Shown one piece after another: positions 1 to 5,603 of a stretch of DNA of 7,110 bases (its first letter is position 1; each line of letters starts with the position of its first letter). A model generated the notes under the pieces. The model did not search any database. It was not told where the DNA came from and was given only the letters and a program-made list of their open reading frames with translations. The stretch spans positions 1-7,110 of the forward strand of contig JAPKZT010000037.1 of NCBI GenBank assembly GCA_026393655.1, read 5' to 3'. This DNA comes from Actinomycetota bacterium (GTDB taxonomy: Bacteria > Actinomycetota > Acidimicrobiia > Acidimicrobiales > Ilumatobacteraceae). The translations under genes were made by a program, and so were the position numbers.

Positions 1-855
1 GATGACGGCGAGACAGCATAATAATCCGATGATGCGACGATCAATGTCGTCAGAAGCTGAAGAAATCGGCCAAGTTAGTGCCATGCCGCCAATTTGTAAT
101 GCAGCGATAAGGATTCCAACTCGTCCGTTACTGAGTCCTTCGCGTGTTGCATGAATTACAGCCATGCCGAGAATGCCACCGTGGGCAAGACCGACTAGAA
201 GAATCGCACCGAAACCTGTCGGCACAATTTTTGCGAGATCTCGCAGGCTGACGTGAACATGATTTTCAATTTCGGGTGTGGCCGCTTGCTCTGAAATCGC
301 AACCGGAATCACCGCCAACGACGCGACGATCGCGGCGAATGCATAACCACTGATGTTGCGCGCGTCAAAGTTGAAAACTAATAATTGTCCGACACCGTAG
401 GCGCCAATGGTGACGAGATTGTAAATCGCAAGCAGTCGACCGCGAAAATGATTTTCGGCGAGTCCGTTGAGCCACGATTCGGCGATGACATAGAGACCAG
501 CGAAACAAAAGCCTGTGCTGATGCGCATGATGATCCACAAGACGGGTGAGTCGAACAGGCCAGTGACGATTGTGGATGCGCTGAGTAGCGAGGCGAGCGC
601 AGCGTAAACGCGAATGTGGCCGACTTGCTTGAGTGCGCGAAGTGAATACCAAGACCCGATCAAGAACCCCGCGTAGTAGGCCGTGGTGATTCCTCCGCTG
701 ATGATTGTTGGCAGGTTTTTGAGTTCGGCGCGGATACCCAGAAGCGTGCTGTAACTGCCTGCGGAGATGAGCAAAAATGTCAGACCCGTGAATAGCCCCC
801 ATGTTGCCAAAAGAATTGTTTTGCGATTTGAGTTCAGTTGGGGGAGAAATCGCAT
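1..855 (-). CDS. MFS transporter, YcaD-like (C-terminus beyond window)
   Basis: This is an inner-membrane transporter of the major facilitator superfamily with unknown substrate. The reading frame is open from ATG at 855 to the left edge (285 codons), so the last third is missing. The N-terminus MRFLPQLNSNRK is followed by hydrophobic helices; I count about eight. From memory it resembles E. coli YcaD: the segment AESWLNGLAENHFRGRLLAIY (residues about 125-145) matches YcaD's VVESALM...NRGRLLAAY, and a GQLLV motif follows at the same spacing. A charged linker at about residues 203-222 fits the cytoplasmic loop between the two six-helix halves. The motif after helix 8 is SASDDIDRR, like YcaD's GRLADKFGR. 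No Shine-Dalgarno is visible. An in-frame TTG at 867 would add four residues and lies 7 bases after TATTAA, so it is a possible leaderless start. The transporter assignment is firm; the subfamily is likely. Confidence 0.88.
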   Translation of the reverse strand, partial: MRFLPQLNSNRKTILLATWGLFTGLTFLLISAGSYSTLLGIRAELKNLPTIISGGITTAYYAGFLIGSWYSLRALKQVGHIRVYAALASLLSASTIVTGLFDSPVLWIIMRISTGFCFAGLYVIAESWLNGLAENHFRGRLLAIYNLVTIGAYGVGQLLVFNFDARNISGYAFAAIVASLAVIPVAISEQAATPEIENHVHVSLRDLAKIVPTGFGAILLVGLAHGGILGMAVIHATREGLSNGRVGILIAALQIGGMALTWPISSASDDIDRRIIGLLCCLAVI

Positions 856-949
856 ACATTCAGTCAAGCACGGGTTAATAAACTAGTTGAGTTCTTTGAC
901 TGGCAGTTTTGTGACATTAATCGGTTCAACAAATCGCGTCGCGAGCAAC

Positions 950-955
950 TAGCCT
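950..955 (+). promoter_or_regulatory. possible -10 box for tRNA-Lys
   Basis: TAGCCT fits the TAnnnT pattern and ends 11 bases before the mature tRNA, which would leave a leader of a few bases. No convincing -35 box lies upstream; the nearest T-rich hexamer is TTCAAC at 925-930 with a 19-base spacer. A GTGACA at 911-916 resembles a -35 box but has no -10 partner at the right distance. This is a weak call. Confidence 0.3.
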
Positions 956-966
956 GACACCGACTT

Positions 967-1039
967 GGGTCGCTAGCTCAGTTGGTAGAGCGACGGACTT
1001 TTAATCCGCAGGTCCAGGGTTCGATCCCCTGGCGACCCA
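967..1039 (+). tRNA. tRNA-Lys (anticodon UUU)
   Basis: A complete cloverleaf can be drawn. The acceptor arms are GGGTCGC (967-973) and GCGACCC (1032-1038), with A at 1039 as discriminator. The D stem is GCTC/GAGC around AGTTGGTA. The anticodon loop CTTTTAA (998-1004) reads UUU for lysine. The T stem is CAGGG/CCCTG around TTCGATC, and the variable loop is 5 bases. The anticodon stem ACGGA/TCCGC has four pairs, with an A-C mismatch at 27-43. CCA is not encoded (the next bases are CTT), so it must be added enzymatically. The gene stands alone, head-to-tail opposed to the minus-strand deaminase gene that ends 23 bases downstream. Confidence 0.97.
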
Positions 1040-1051
1040 CTTTTGTAACTT

Positions 1052-1079
1052 CAACTAGTTGGCTAGTTGGCTAGTTTTT
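1052..1079 (+). terminator. possible weak terminator after tRNA-Lys
   Basis: CAACTAG (1052-1058), a TTGG loop and CTAGTTG (1063-1069) form a 7-bp hairpin. A short T run (1075-1079) follows after a further CTAG. An alternative stem pairs AACTAG (1053-1058) with CTAGTT (1071-1076), placing the T run directly behind it. The stem is AT-rich and therefore weak. On the minus strand no T run follows, so it would serve the tRNA transcript rather than the deaminase operon. It overlaps the last codons and the stop of the deaminase gene. Confidence 0.35.
1055..1076. repeat. 8-base tandem repeat CTAGTTGG, 2.75 copies
   Basis: CTAGTTGG at 1055-1062 and 1063-1070 is followed by a partial copy, CTAGTT, at 1071-1076. 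The repeat covers the stop codon (1063-1065, TAG on the minus strand) and the final LAN codons of the deaminase gene and extends into the spacer after tRNA-Lys. It underlies the hairpin described there. Confidence 0.85.
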
Positions 1080-2436
1080 GCATTCGGTGAGCAAGTCGTG
1101 AGTGCGATTTGAGCATCGCTTCAAGTTTTGTGCTGACTAGTTCATGTTTGCGCACAACATGTTTGCCATGCACGATTGTGTCGCGCGCCGCAACTGGGCC
1201 GCAACGTAACCACGCTTCAATTGGGTCGGCAATCGCGCCAGCAAATGCTGGGCCAGTTAAAGACCAAATCGCAACATCGCCGACACTGCCAACTGATAAC
1301 TCGCCGATTTCGCCGACACGACCAAGGCAACCAGCGCCACCGCGAGTCGCACACTCGAGTGCCATGCGCGCAGTGCCCGCGGCTGCACCGCTGCGTAACT
1401 TTGCTAGCAACATTGCTTGACGCGACTCAAGCCACATTGATGCGCTATCTGCGGAAGAAGAGCCATCTACGCCGATGCCAACATGCACGCCAGCAGCGAT
1501 TAGATCAATCACCGGCGCAATACCAGAAGACAAAATTAAATTGCTACTCGGGCAATGTGCCACACCAATTCGCGCCGCGCCGAGTCGTTTAATTTCTTGA
1601 GGATTAGGCATTACGCAATGAGCGAGCCAAGTTTTGTCATGGCACCAGCCGACTTCTTCTAGATAGTCCATTGGTCGACAACCAAATGTCGCCAGCGAAA
1701 ATGCATCATCTTCAGAGTTTTCAGCAAAATGTGTGTGCAAGCGAACATCAAGTTTCGCAGCCAGTGTCGCCGAGTCAATCATTAATTGTTTCGTCACGCT
1801 AAACGGCGAGCACGGTGCGAGTGCAACGCGAACCATTGCTCCGTGACTGCGATCGTGATGCCTTGCGACTGCCTGCGCCGATTCGTCAAGAATCACATCA
1901 TGATCTTGCACCACATCGTCTGGCGGCAACCCACCGTCTTTGATTGACAATGACATTGATCCGCGCGTTGGATGAAAGCGCATGCCGATGTCGCGTGCCG
2001 CGTCAATCTCGGCACTTAATAAATCTCCGGCGCCACTTGGATGAACGTATAAGTGGTCAGTTGAAGTCGTGCAACCCGAAAGTGCAAGTTCAGCCAAGCC
2101 GACCCAAGCAGAAACATGCGCCGACTCTTCATCAAGCGAGCGCCACAACGGGTAAAGAGTTTGCAGCCAACCGAATAATGGCGCATTTGTCATCGGCGGA
2201 AACGCGCGTGTCAGATTTTGATACAAGTGATGGTGTGTATTGATCAAGCCTGGCGTGACTAAACAATCGGTTGCGTCGACAACTTGTATTGCTTGTGGTG
2301 GTTTGCCGCTTCCAATTGCAGAGACAAAACCATTAGTGATCGCCACCCAACCGTTGCTGATTTCTCTTCGTTGGTCATCCATCGTCGCCACTAGCGACGA
2401 GTTCGCAATTACAAGATCTGCAATTTCTGTATTCAG
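1063..2436 (-). CDS. 8-oxoguanine deaminase-type amidohydrolase
   Basis: This is a cytoplasmic, metal-dependent aminohydrolase of the TrzN/guanine-deaminase branch of the amidohydrolase superfamily. The closest family I recognise is 8-oxoguanine deaminase (8-oxoguanine to urate plus ammonia). Counting residues from the GTG at 2391, it shows the metal-binding HxH in NTHHHLYQNLTRA (H53, H55), LHTHFAEN (H219/H221, E224), LAHC (H258), AHCPSSN (279-284) and the metal aspartate in GVDGSSS (D309). The signature ELALSGCTTSTDHLYVHP is typical of the 8-oxoguanine deaminase group. A GTG start gives 442 residues but drops the first beta strand of the composite domain. The frame stays open upstream, reading LNTEIADLVIANSSLVATMDD, and the only non-ATT start there is CTG at 2436, giving 457 residues. 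I chose CTG for that reason. It is the third gene of the ridA operon. Substrate could also be another aminated purine or triazine. Confidence 0.85.
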   Translation of the reverse strand: MNTEIADLVIANSSLVATMDDQRREISNGWVAITNGFVSAIGSGKPPQAIQVVDATDCLVTPGLINTHHHLYQNLTRAFPPMTNAPLFGWLQTLYPLWRSLDEESAHVSAWVGLAELALSGCTTSTDHLYVHPSGAGDLLSAEIDAARDIGMRFHPTRGSMSLSIKDGGLPPDDVVQDHDVILDESAQAVARHHDRSHGAMVRVALAPCSPFSVTKQLMIDSATLAAKLDVRLHTHFAENSEDDAFSLATFGCRPMDYLEEVGWCHDKTWLAHCVMPNPQEIKRLGAARIGVAHCPSSNLILSSGIAPVIDLIAAGVHVGIGVDGSSSADSASMWLESRQAMLLAKLRSGAAAGTARMALECATRGGAGCLGRVGEIGELSVGSVGDVAIWSLTGPAFAGAIADPIEAWLRCGPVAARDTIVHGKHVVRKHELVSTKLEAMLKSHSRLAHRMQKLAN

Positions 2437-2588
2437 ATATTTAAGTCGCGAAGTTCGCTATTCGCGTGTCGTTCCTCGGCGTCACGATATAGCAAATGTC
2501 CAAGTAAGGCAGCAATACCAGCCGTTGATAATCCAACAATTATCGGAAACGCCAACAACGCCAAAACGAGAATGATTGCACCGGCCAT
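2433..2588 (-). CDS. 51-residue single-span membrane protein
   Basis: This is a small membrane protein of unknown function. ATG at 2588 lies one base after the ridA stop (TAA at 2592-2590), so translation is probably coupled; a weak GAGA precedes it inside ridA. The protein is MAGAIILVLALLAFPIIVGLSTAG, with a hydrophobic segment over residues 2-33 and a proline near its middle. A short charged tail, RDAEERHANSELRDLN, is probably cytoplasmic. From memory, similar proteins with a tail ending in an SEL-x-DLN-like motif occur in many actinobacteria as unnamed conserved genes, which argues that this is a real gene. The stop TGA overlaps the proposed CTG start of the deaminase. A longer frame upstream to 2699 runs inside ridA and is rejected. 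Confidence 0.75.
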   Translation of the reverse strand: MAGAIILVLALLAFPIIVGLSTAGIAALLGHLLYRDAEERHANSELRDLNI

Positions 2589-2589
2589 T

Positions 2590-2952
2590 TTATTTCTCAG
2601 GCTTGTAAGCCCAAGCCTCAATCTCGACTGCACCACCAGCAGGCAGTGACAAAACACCAATCGTGCTGCGCGCAGGACGCGAATCGCCGAAGCCTTCAAC
2701 GTATGCTTCGTTGAAAGTTGCGAATGTATCCATGTCAGTTAAAAAACACATTGTTTTTTTTACGTCGCTGATATTCGCACCGACACTTTTAAGTTGTCCT
2801 TTGAGATTTTCAATGGACTGTGCTGTTTGAGCTTTTACTCCACCGCTAACAATTGCTCCATCTTTGAGTCCGAGTTGACCCGAGACAATGATCCAATCTC
2901 CTGCGCGAACAACTGGCGTGTACGGACCAATAGGTGCTGTTTGTTTTGACAT
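2590..2952 (-). CDS. ridA: RidA family (YjgF/YER057c/UK114) enamine/imine deaminase
   Basis: RidA-family proteins are cytosolic trimers. The RidA subgroup hydrolyses reactive enamine/imine intermediates such as 2-aminoacrylate, protecting PLP enzymes. The 120-residue length is typical. Visible hallmarks are IGPYTPVVRAGDWIIVSGQLG (residues 8-28), the FLTDMDTFATFNEAYVEGF stretch (70-88), ARSTIGVLSLPAGGAVEIEAWA (94-115) with the substrate-binding arginine R95 (E. coli R105 equivalent), and E112 near the C-terminal strand. The start ATG at 2952 has no Shine-Dalgarno; a TACGAT box lies exactly 7 bases upstream, so the mRNA is probably leaderless. It is the first gene of the operon with the small membrane protein and the deaminase. 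That context suggests a role beside purine or nitrogen catabolism. Other RidA subgroups act on different imines, so the exact substrate is open. Confidence 0.93.
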   Translation of the reverse strand: MSKQTAPIGPYTPVVRAGDWIIVSGQLGLKDGAIVSGGVKAQTAQSIENLKGQLKSVGANISDVKKTMCFLTDMDTFATFNEAYVEGFGDSRPARSTIGVLSLPAGGAVEIEAWAYKPEK

Positions 2953-2959
2953 GTTTTAA

Positions 2960-2965
2960 ATCGTA
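2960..2965 (-). promoter_or_regulatory. -10 box of leaderless ridA promoter
   Basis: On the minus strand TACGAT (2965 down to 2960) is followed by 7 bases and then ATG (2952). This places the transcription start on or next to the A of the start codon. No ribosome binding site exists between them. The expected -35 position (17-base spacer) is 2983-2988, which is the -10 box of the opposite gene, and it does not resemble TTGACA. Confidence 0.55.
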
Positions 2966-2982
2966 GATGATTTTTGCGCCAA

Positions 2983-2988
2983 TAAGAT
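2983..2988 (+). promoter_or_regulatory. -10 box of leaderless lipoprotein promoter
   Basis: TAAGAT is followed by 7 bases and then the GTG start at 2996, so transcription would begin at the start codon. With a 17-base spacer its -35 falls on 2960-2965, exactly the -10 box of ridA. The two divergent promoters therefore overlap completely and should exclude each other. Confidence 0.55.
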
Positions 2989-2995
2989 AACTCAC

Positions 2996-3943
2996 GTGAA
3001 AAATATAAGTCGTCGAAGGTTTATTTCGGGTTCTGCATCAGTTGTTGGTGCAGGTATTTCACTTCAAATGTTGACATCATGTGGCGGTAGTTCAACATCA
3101 GGTCAAAATTCATCAACTGACTCGCTTGCCGCGCCGGACTCTGATCAGCTAGCTGATCAATTAGCTGAACTGCCGAGCGATCTACAACTCGTGCAGCGCT
3201 TTCCGCAAGTTTTGGTTCCAGGAAATTTACGCTTGCCGATTTCGCTTGCGTTTTCTTCTGGGATTATTAGTGCGTCAAGCGATTTTAAATTTCCGCAAAC
3301 ACTTTCAGCTAAAGTCATTGATCTTTCAACCGACAAAGTGCTGATCGAAAACATTTCTGCGAAGTTGCACGGCGCTGAAATCTCTCTGCCGTATTATCCG
3401 TTCTACGCAGAAATCGCGGCAGCAGGCAACTACTCGCTGATTGTTGCTGGTGGCCCGTATGAAGGCACTGCTTTTAGTGTTTTAGAACGAGGTCAAGTTT
3501 CGGTGCCTGGCACTGGTGACTCGTTACCGAGTTTTGATACGCCGACTTTTGCTGATCATCGACAGGTTGAACCGATCTGTACGCGACAGCCAAAGCCTTG
3601 TCCGTTTCACGAAGTAACACTGAGTGATGCATTAAAACTTGGTGTTCCCGTTGCATATCTTGTCGGCACACCAGCGCATTGTTCAACTGGTACTTGCTCG
3701 CCAGCGCTCGACGGTTTAATCGAAGTCGCAACTCGTGTCGGCGATCGCGCCGTATTCATACACGCTGAGATTTACGCCGACGAGGCTGCAACTGTGATTG
3801 CGCCAGCAATCAAGGCACTTGGTTTAACTTTTGAGCCAACGCTTTTTATTGTTGATATGAGCGGCAAGATTATTAAACGACTTGACGCCGTGTTCGATTC
3901 ACTAGAAATTTCTGACGCTCTTGCGTCAGTTGGTATCAGCTAA
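2996..3943 (+). CDS. Tat-exported lipoprotein with thioredoxin-like C-terminal domain
   Basis: This 315-residue protein is probably exported folded by the Tat system and anchored by a lipid outside the membrane. The signal is SRRRFISG (residues 5-12), a good twin-arginine motif, then a hydrophobic core and a lipobox LTSC with the lipidated cysteine at C29. A Ser/Gly-rich linker reaches about residue 45. Residues 70-165 look like a beta-rich domain of unknown type. Residues 195-315 resemble thioredoxin-like domains of actinobacteria: ICTRQPKPCPFHEVTLSDAL, then VAYLVGTPAHCSTGTC with C229 and C234 (CxxxxC instead of CxxC), and EPTLFIVD with a probable cis-proline P281. A second cysteine pair is C195/C202. 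Its role may be thiol redox or metal delivery, but this is unproven. The GTG start follows from the leaderless -10 spacing and the signal peptide. The last 8 bases overlap the end of erpA. Confidence 0.85.
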   Translation: MKNISRRRFISGSASVVGAGISLQMLTSCGGSSTSGQNSSTDSLAAPDSDQLADQLAELPSDLQLVQRFPQVLVPGNLRLPISLAFSSGIISASSDFKFPQTLSAKVIDLSTDKVLIENISAKLHGAEISLPYYPFYAEIAAAGNYSLIVAGGPYEGTAFSVLERGQVSVPGTGDSLPSFDTPTFADHRQVEPICTRQPKPCPFHEVTLSDALKLGVPVAYLVGTPAHCSTGTCSPALDGLIEVATRVGDRAVFIHAEIYADEAATVIAPAIKALGLTFEPTLFIVDMSGKIIKRLDAVFDSLEISDALASVGIS

Positions 3944-4256
3944 AGCTTTGACCGCATCCGCAACTGCGTGAAGCATTTGGGTTCGTGATTTTGAAACCTG
4001 CATCTTGTAATCCATCGTTGTAGTCAAGATTTGCACCTTCAAGAAGTTGCAACGACGCTGGGTCAACAACAACTTTTACATCTCCGAATGTTTGAACAAG
4101 ATCATCGGCAGCAAATTCGCCATCGAAAAACATTTCGTATGAGTAACCCGAGCATCCGCCAGGACGAACTGCAACACGCAATGCGAGTTCGGTTGCGTTC
4201 TCAGATTCGAGGAGTTGTTTAACTTTGACTGCTGCTTTGTCTGTAAGAGTGATCAT
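3936..4256 (-). CDS. erpA: A-type iron-sulfur cluster carrier (ErpA/HesB/IscA family)
   Basis: This cytosolic carrier transfers Fe-S clusters from scaffolds to apo-enzymes. The 106-residue protein matches the family length. All three cluster-binding cysteines are present: C35 in RPGGCSGYSY, and C99 and C101 in the C-terminal SCGCG. MITLTDKAAVKVKQLLESEN is the usual N-terminal helix. I chose ATG at 4256 because GGAG ends 7 bases before it, the clearest Shine-Dalgarno in the window, and because family homology begins there. An upstream ATG at 4364 would add 36 unrelated residues across the promoter region. It is divergent from mrp, another Fe-S assembly gene, with 137 bases between. Its stop (TGA at 3938-3936) lies inside the last codons of the convergent lipoprotein gene. 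It could equally be named iscA or sufA; the family is certain, the symbol less so. Confidence 0.93.
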   Translation of the reverse strand: MITLTDKAAVKVKQLLESENATELALRVAVRPGGCSGYSYEMFFDGEFAADDLVQTFGDVKVVVDPASLQLLEGANLDYNDGLQDAGFKITNPNASRSCGCGQSFS

Positions 4257-4261
4257 TTGAC

Positions 4262-4271
4262 TGTCTCCGTC
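4262..4271 (-). promoter_or_regulatory. Shine-Dalgarno of erpA
   Basis: On the minus strand ACGGAGAC precedes ACAGTCA-ATG, putting GGAG 7 bases before the start codon. It decides the start at 4256. It stands out because ridA, the lipoprotein, mrp and selA have no such site and look leaderless, so erpA probably carries a true 5' leader. Confidence 0.65.
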
Positions 4272-4275
4272 TCGG

Positions 4276-4293
4276 TTTATCGAATGTGATAAA
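4276..4293. promoter_or_regulatory. inverted repeat TTTATC-N6-GATAAA, candidate operator of erpA
   Basis: A perfect 6-6-6 dyad, TTTATC (4276-4281), GAATGT, GATAAA (4288-4293), lies 20 to 37 bases upstream of the erpA start. It overlaps the best -10 candidate. Its position fits a repressor site for an Fe-S gene, but I cannot match it to a known regulator motif. A chance dyad in an AT-rich spacer is possible. Confidence 0.4.
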
Positions 4294-4314
4294 AGACTAT
4301 CGGTTGCGATGCAA
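4286..4314 (-). promoter_or_regulatory. possible erpA promoter
   Basis: On the minus strand TTGCAT (4314-4309), a 17-base spacer and TATCAC (4291-4286) give a weak sigma70-type promoter, which would leave a leader of about 20-25 bases containing the Shine-Dalgarno. An alternative -10, TAGTCT (4299-4294), fits the TAnnnT pattern seen elsewhere in the window but has no -35. Confidence 0.35.
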
Positions 4315-4380
4315 TACCCGCACGATTGAAGAATTGACGCACCCGAAATGTGCAACGAATACATACACGACCCAGGCAGG

Positions 4381-4386
4381 TAGTTT
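4381..4386 (+). promoter_or_regulatory. -10 box of leaderless mrp promoter
   Basis: TAGTTT is followed by exactly 7 bases (TATAGGC) and then ATG at 4394. The spacing equals that of ridA, the lipoprotein and selA. A TTGACG at 4334-4339 is too far upstream to serve as its -35 box and has no good partner of its own. Confidence 0.5.
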
Positions 4387-4393
4387 TATAGGC

Positions 4394-5587
4394 ATGACTG
4401 GCCGCCGAGTGCCGCCCCCAACCCCTGCAGAGGTGACCAATCTGTTGCGCGCCGTAATCGACCCAGAACTTGGCGACAACATCGTTGATCTAGGCATGGC
4501 GACGGGTGTGACAGTTTCTGATGAAGGTCTCGTCACGATCGGAGTAAAACTTACGATCAAAGGCTGCCCATTACGTGTGCAAATAAAAAATGATGTTGAA
4601 TCGCGTGTCACGACTCACCCTGGCGTTACAAAAGTAAAAATTGAGTGGGGTGAAATGGATTCTGATGAGCGCACTGCGGTTATGACTCGCGCCAGATGGA
4701 ACGCTAAAGAAAATGCTCCGGCGACGCAGATACCGCTCAACACAAGAATTTTGGCAATTGCTAGTGGCAAAGGCGGAGTCGGAAAAAGTTCAGTAACGGT
4801 CAACCTTGCCGCCGCGCTTGCAAATCAAGGGCACACGGTTGGGGTTTTAGATGCAGACATCTGGGGATTCTCGGTGCCGCGAATGTTAAATATGTCTGAT
4901 CGGCTTGAGGCAAAACTCGTCGCCGGAAGCGATAAACCAAAAATGATTCCGAACCAACGCGTGGTTGGCAAGGGTTTACTAAAAGTTGTCAGCACAGGCA
5001 TGCTCGTCGAAGATGAAAGTACTGCGTTGATGTGGCGCGGACTGATGCTGACGAAAGCAGTTGAACAGTTTTTGAAAGATGTGCACTGGGGCGATTTGGA
5101 TTATTTGTTGATTGATATGCCACCAGGTACTGGTGATGTGCAAATGGGCTTGGCTCGAATGCTGCCTCGAGCTGATTTGATCATCGTCACAACGCCTGCC
5201 GTGTCGGCACAGAAAGTTGCGATTCGTGCCGCTGATATGGCGCGAAGAAGTTTCTTGCGCATCGCTGGAGTAATCGAAAATATGAGCACGTTCACTTGCG
5301 AACACGGAACGAGTTATCCGTTGTTTGGTTCGGGTGGCGGACAAAATTTGGCTACCGAAATTGGTTCAGAGTTACTTGGACAAATTCCGATTGAAAGTGT
5401 GGTCAGCCATGGCAGCGACAACGGCGAGCCGGTTGCGATTTCTGGATCAGGATTTGCTGCTGAGGCCTTTCGTGAGATTGCACGAAAAATTATTGCGCAA
5501 ACTGTGCCGGTCAATGAGATGGCTGGTTGTTCGGCTCGTTTACTTGAGAGCGTCGCATTGGCACTCGGCGACAAACCAACAAAATAA
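4394..5587 (+). CDS. mrp: Mrp/NBP35-type Fe-S scaffold P-loop ATPase with DUF59 domain
   Basis: This cytosolic ParA-like ATPase of the Mrp/ApbC/NBP35 group is thought to bind and transfer Fe-S clusters. The 397-residue protein has an N-terminal DUF59 (MIP18-like) domain over about residues 10-87, with DPE (23-25) and C58 in IKGCPLR. The Mrp signature follows: deviant Walker A GKGGVGKSS (125-133), DADIWGFSVPRML (153-165), MWRGLMLTKAVEQFL, Walker B LLIDMPPGTGD (238-248) and VIENMSTF. After that the family usually has a CxxC for a bridging cluster; here it reads TCEHGTS, with only C302. ATG at 4394 was chosen because the DUF59 domain begins just after it and a -10 box sits 7 bases upstream. An in-frame ATG at 4286 would add 36 unlikely residues. 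It is divergent from erpA and convergent with the Nudix gene, 11 bases apart. Confidence 0.95.
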   Translation: MTGRRVPPPTPAEVTNLLRAVIDPELGDNIVDLGMATGVTVSDEGLVTIGVKLTIKGCPLRVQIKNDVESRVTTHPGVTKVKIEWGEMDSDERTAVMTRARWNAKENAPATQIPLNTRILAIASGKGGVGKSSVTVNLAAALANQGHTVGVLDADIWGFSVPRMLNMSDRLEAKLVAGSDKPKMIPNQRVVGKGLLKVVSTGMLVEDESTALMWRGLMLTKAVEQFLKDVHWGDLDYLLIDMPPGTGDVQMGLARMLPRADLIIVTTPAVSAQKVAIRAADMARRSFLRIAGVIENMSTFTCEHGTSYPLFGSGGGQNLATEIGSELLGQIPIESVVSHGSDNGEPVAISGSGFAAEAFREIARKIIAQTVPVNEMAGCSARLLESVALALGDKPTK

Positions 5588-5603
5588 CTAGTTCTTGACT
5601 AGT
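5587..5603. repeat. inverted ACTAGT pair between convergent genes
   Basis: ACTAGT at 5587-5592 and again at 5598-5603, separated by TCTTG, can form a short stem. It spans the last base of the mrp stop, the 11-base spacer and the stop of the Nudix gene. No T run follows on either side, so I do not call it a terminator. Confidence 0.6.

Noticed and set aside
365..859. A 164-codon minus-strand open frame starting at ATG 859
   Set aside because: It runs out of frame inside the MFS transporter gene, is rich in Arg/His/Ser without hydrophobic segments, and resembles no family; the transporter frame from ATG 855 is clearly the coding one.
1109..2575. Four plus-strand open frames across the deaminase, small membrane and ridA genes
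   Set aside because: They are shadows of well-recognised minus-strand genes, with low-complexity composition and no family resemblance.
2589..2699. Longer form of the small membrane protein starting at 2699
   Set aside because: It would lie inside ridA in another frame; ATG 2588, one base after the ridA stop, gives the natural membrane protein.
4257..4364. Longer N-terminus for erpA from ATG 4364
   Set aside because: The extra 36 residues do not belong to the family, cross the divergent promoter region, and bypass the good Shine-Dalgarno of the ATG at 4256.
4286..4393. Longer N-terminus for mrp from ATG 4286
   Set aside because: The extension is unlike Mrp proteins, overlaps the erpA promoter and dyad, and ATG 4394 has a well-placed -10 box.
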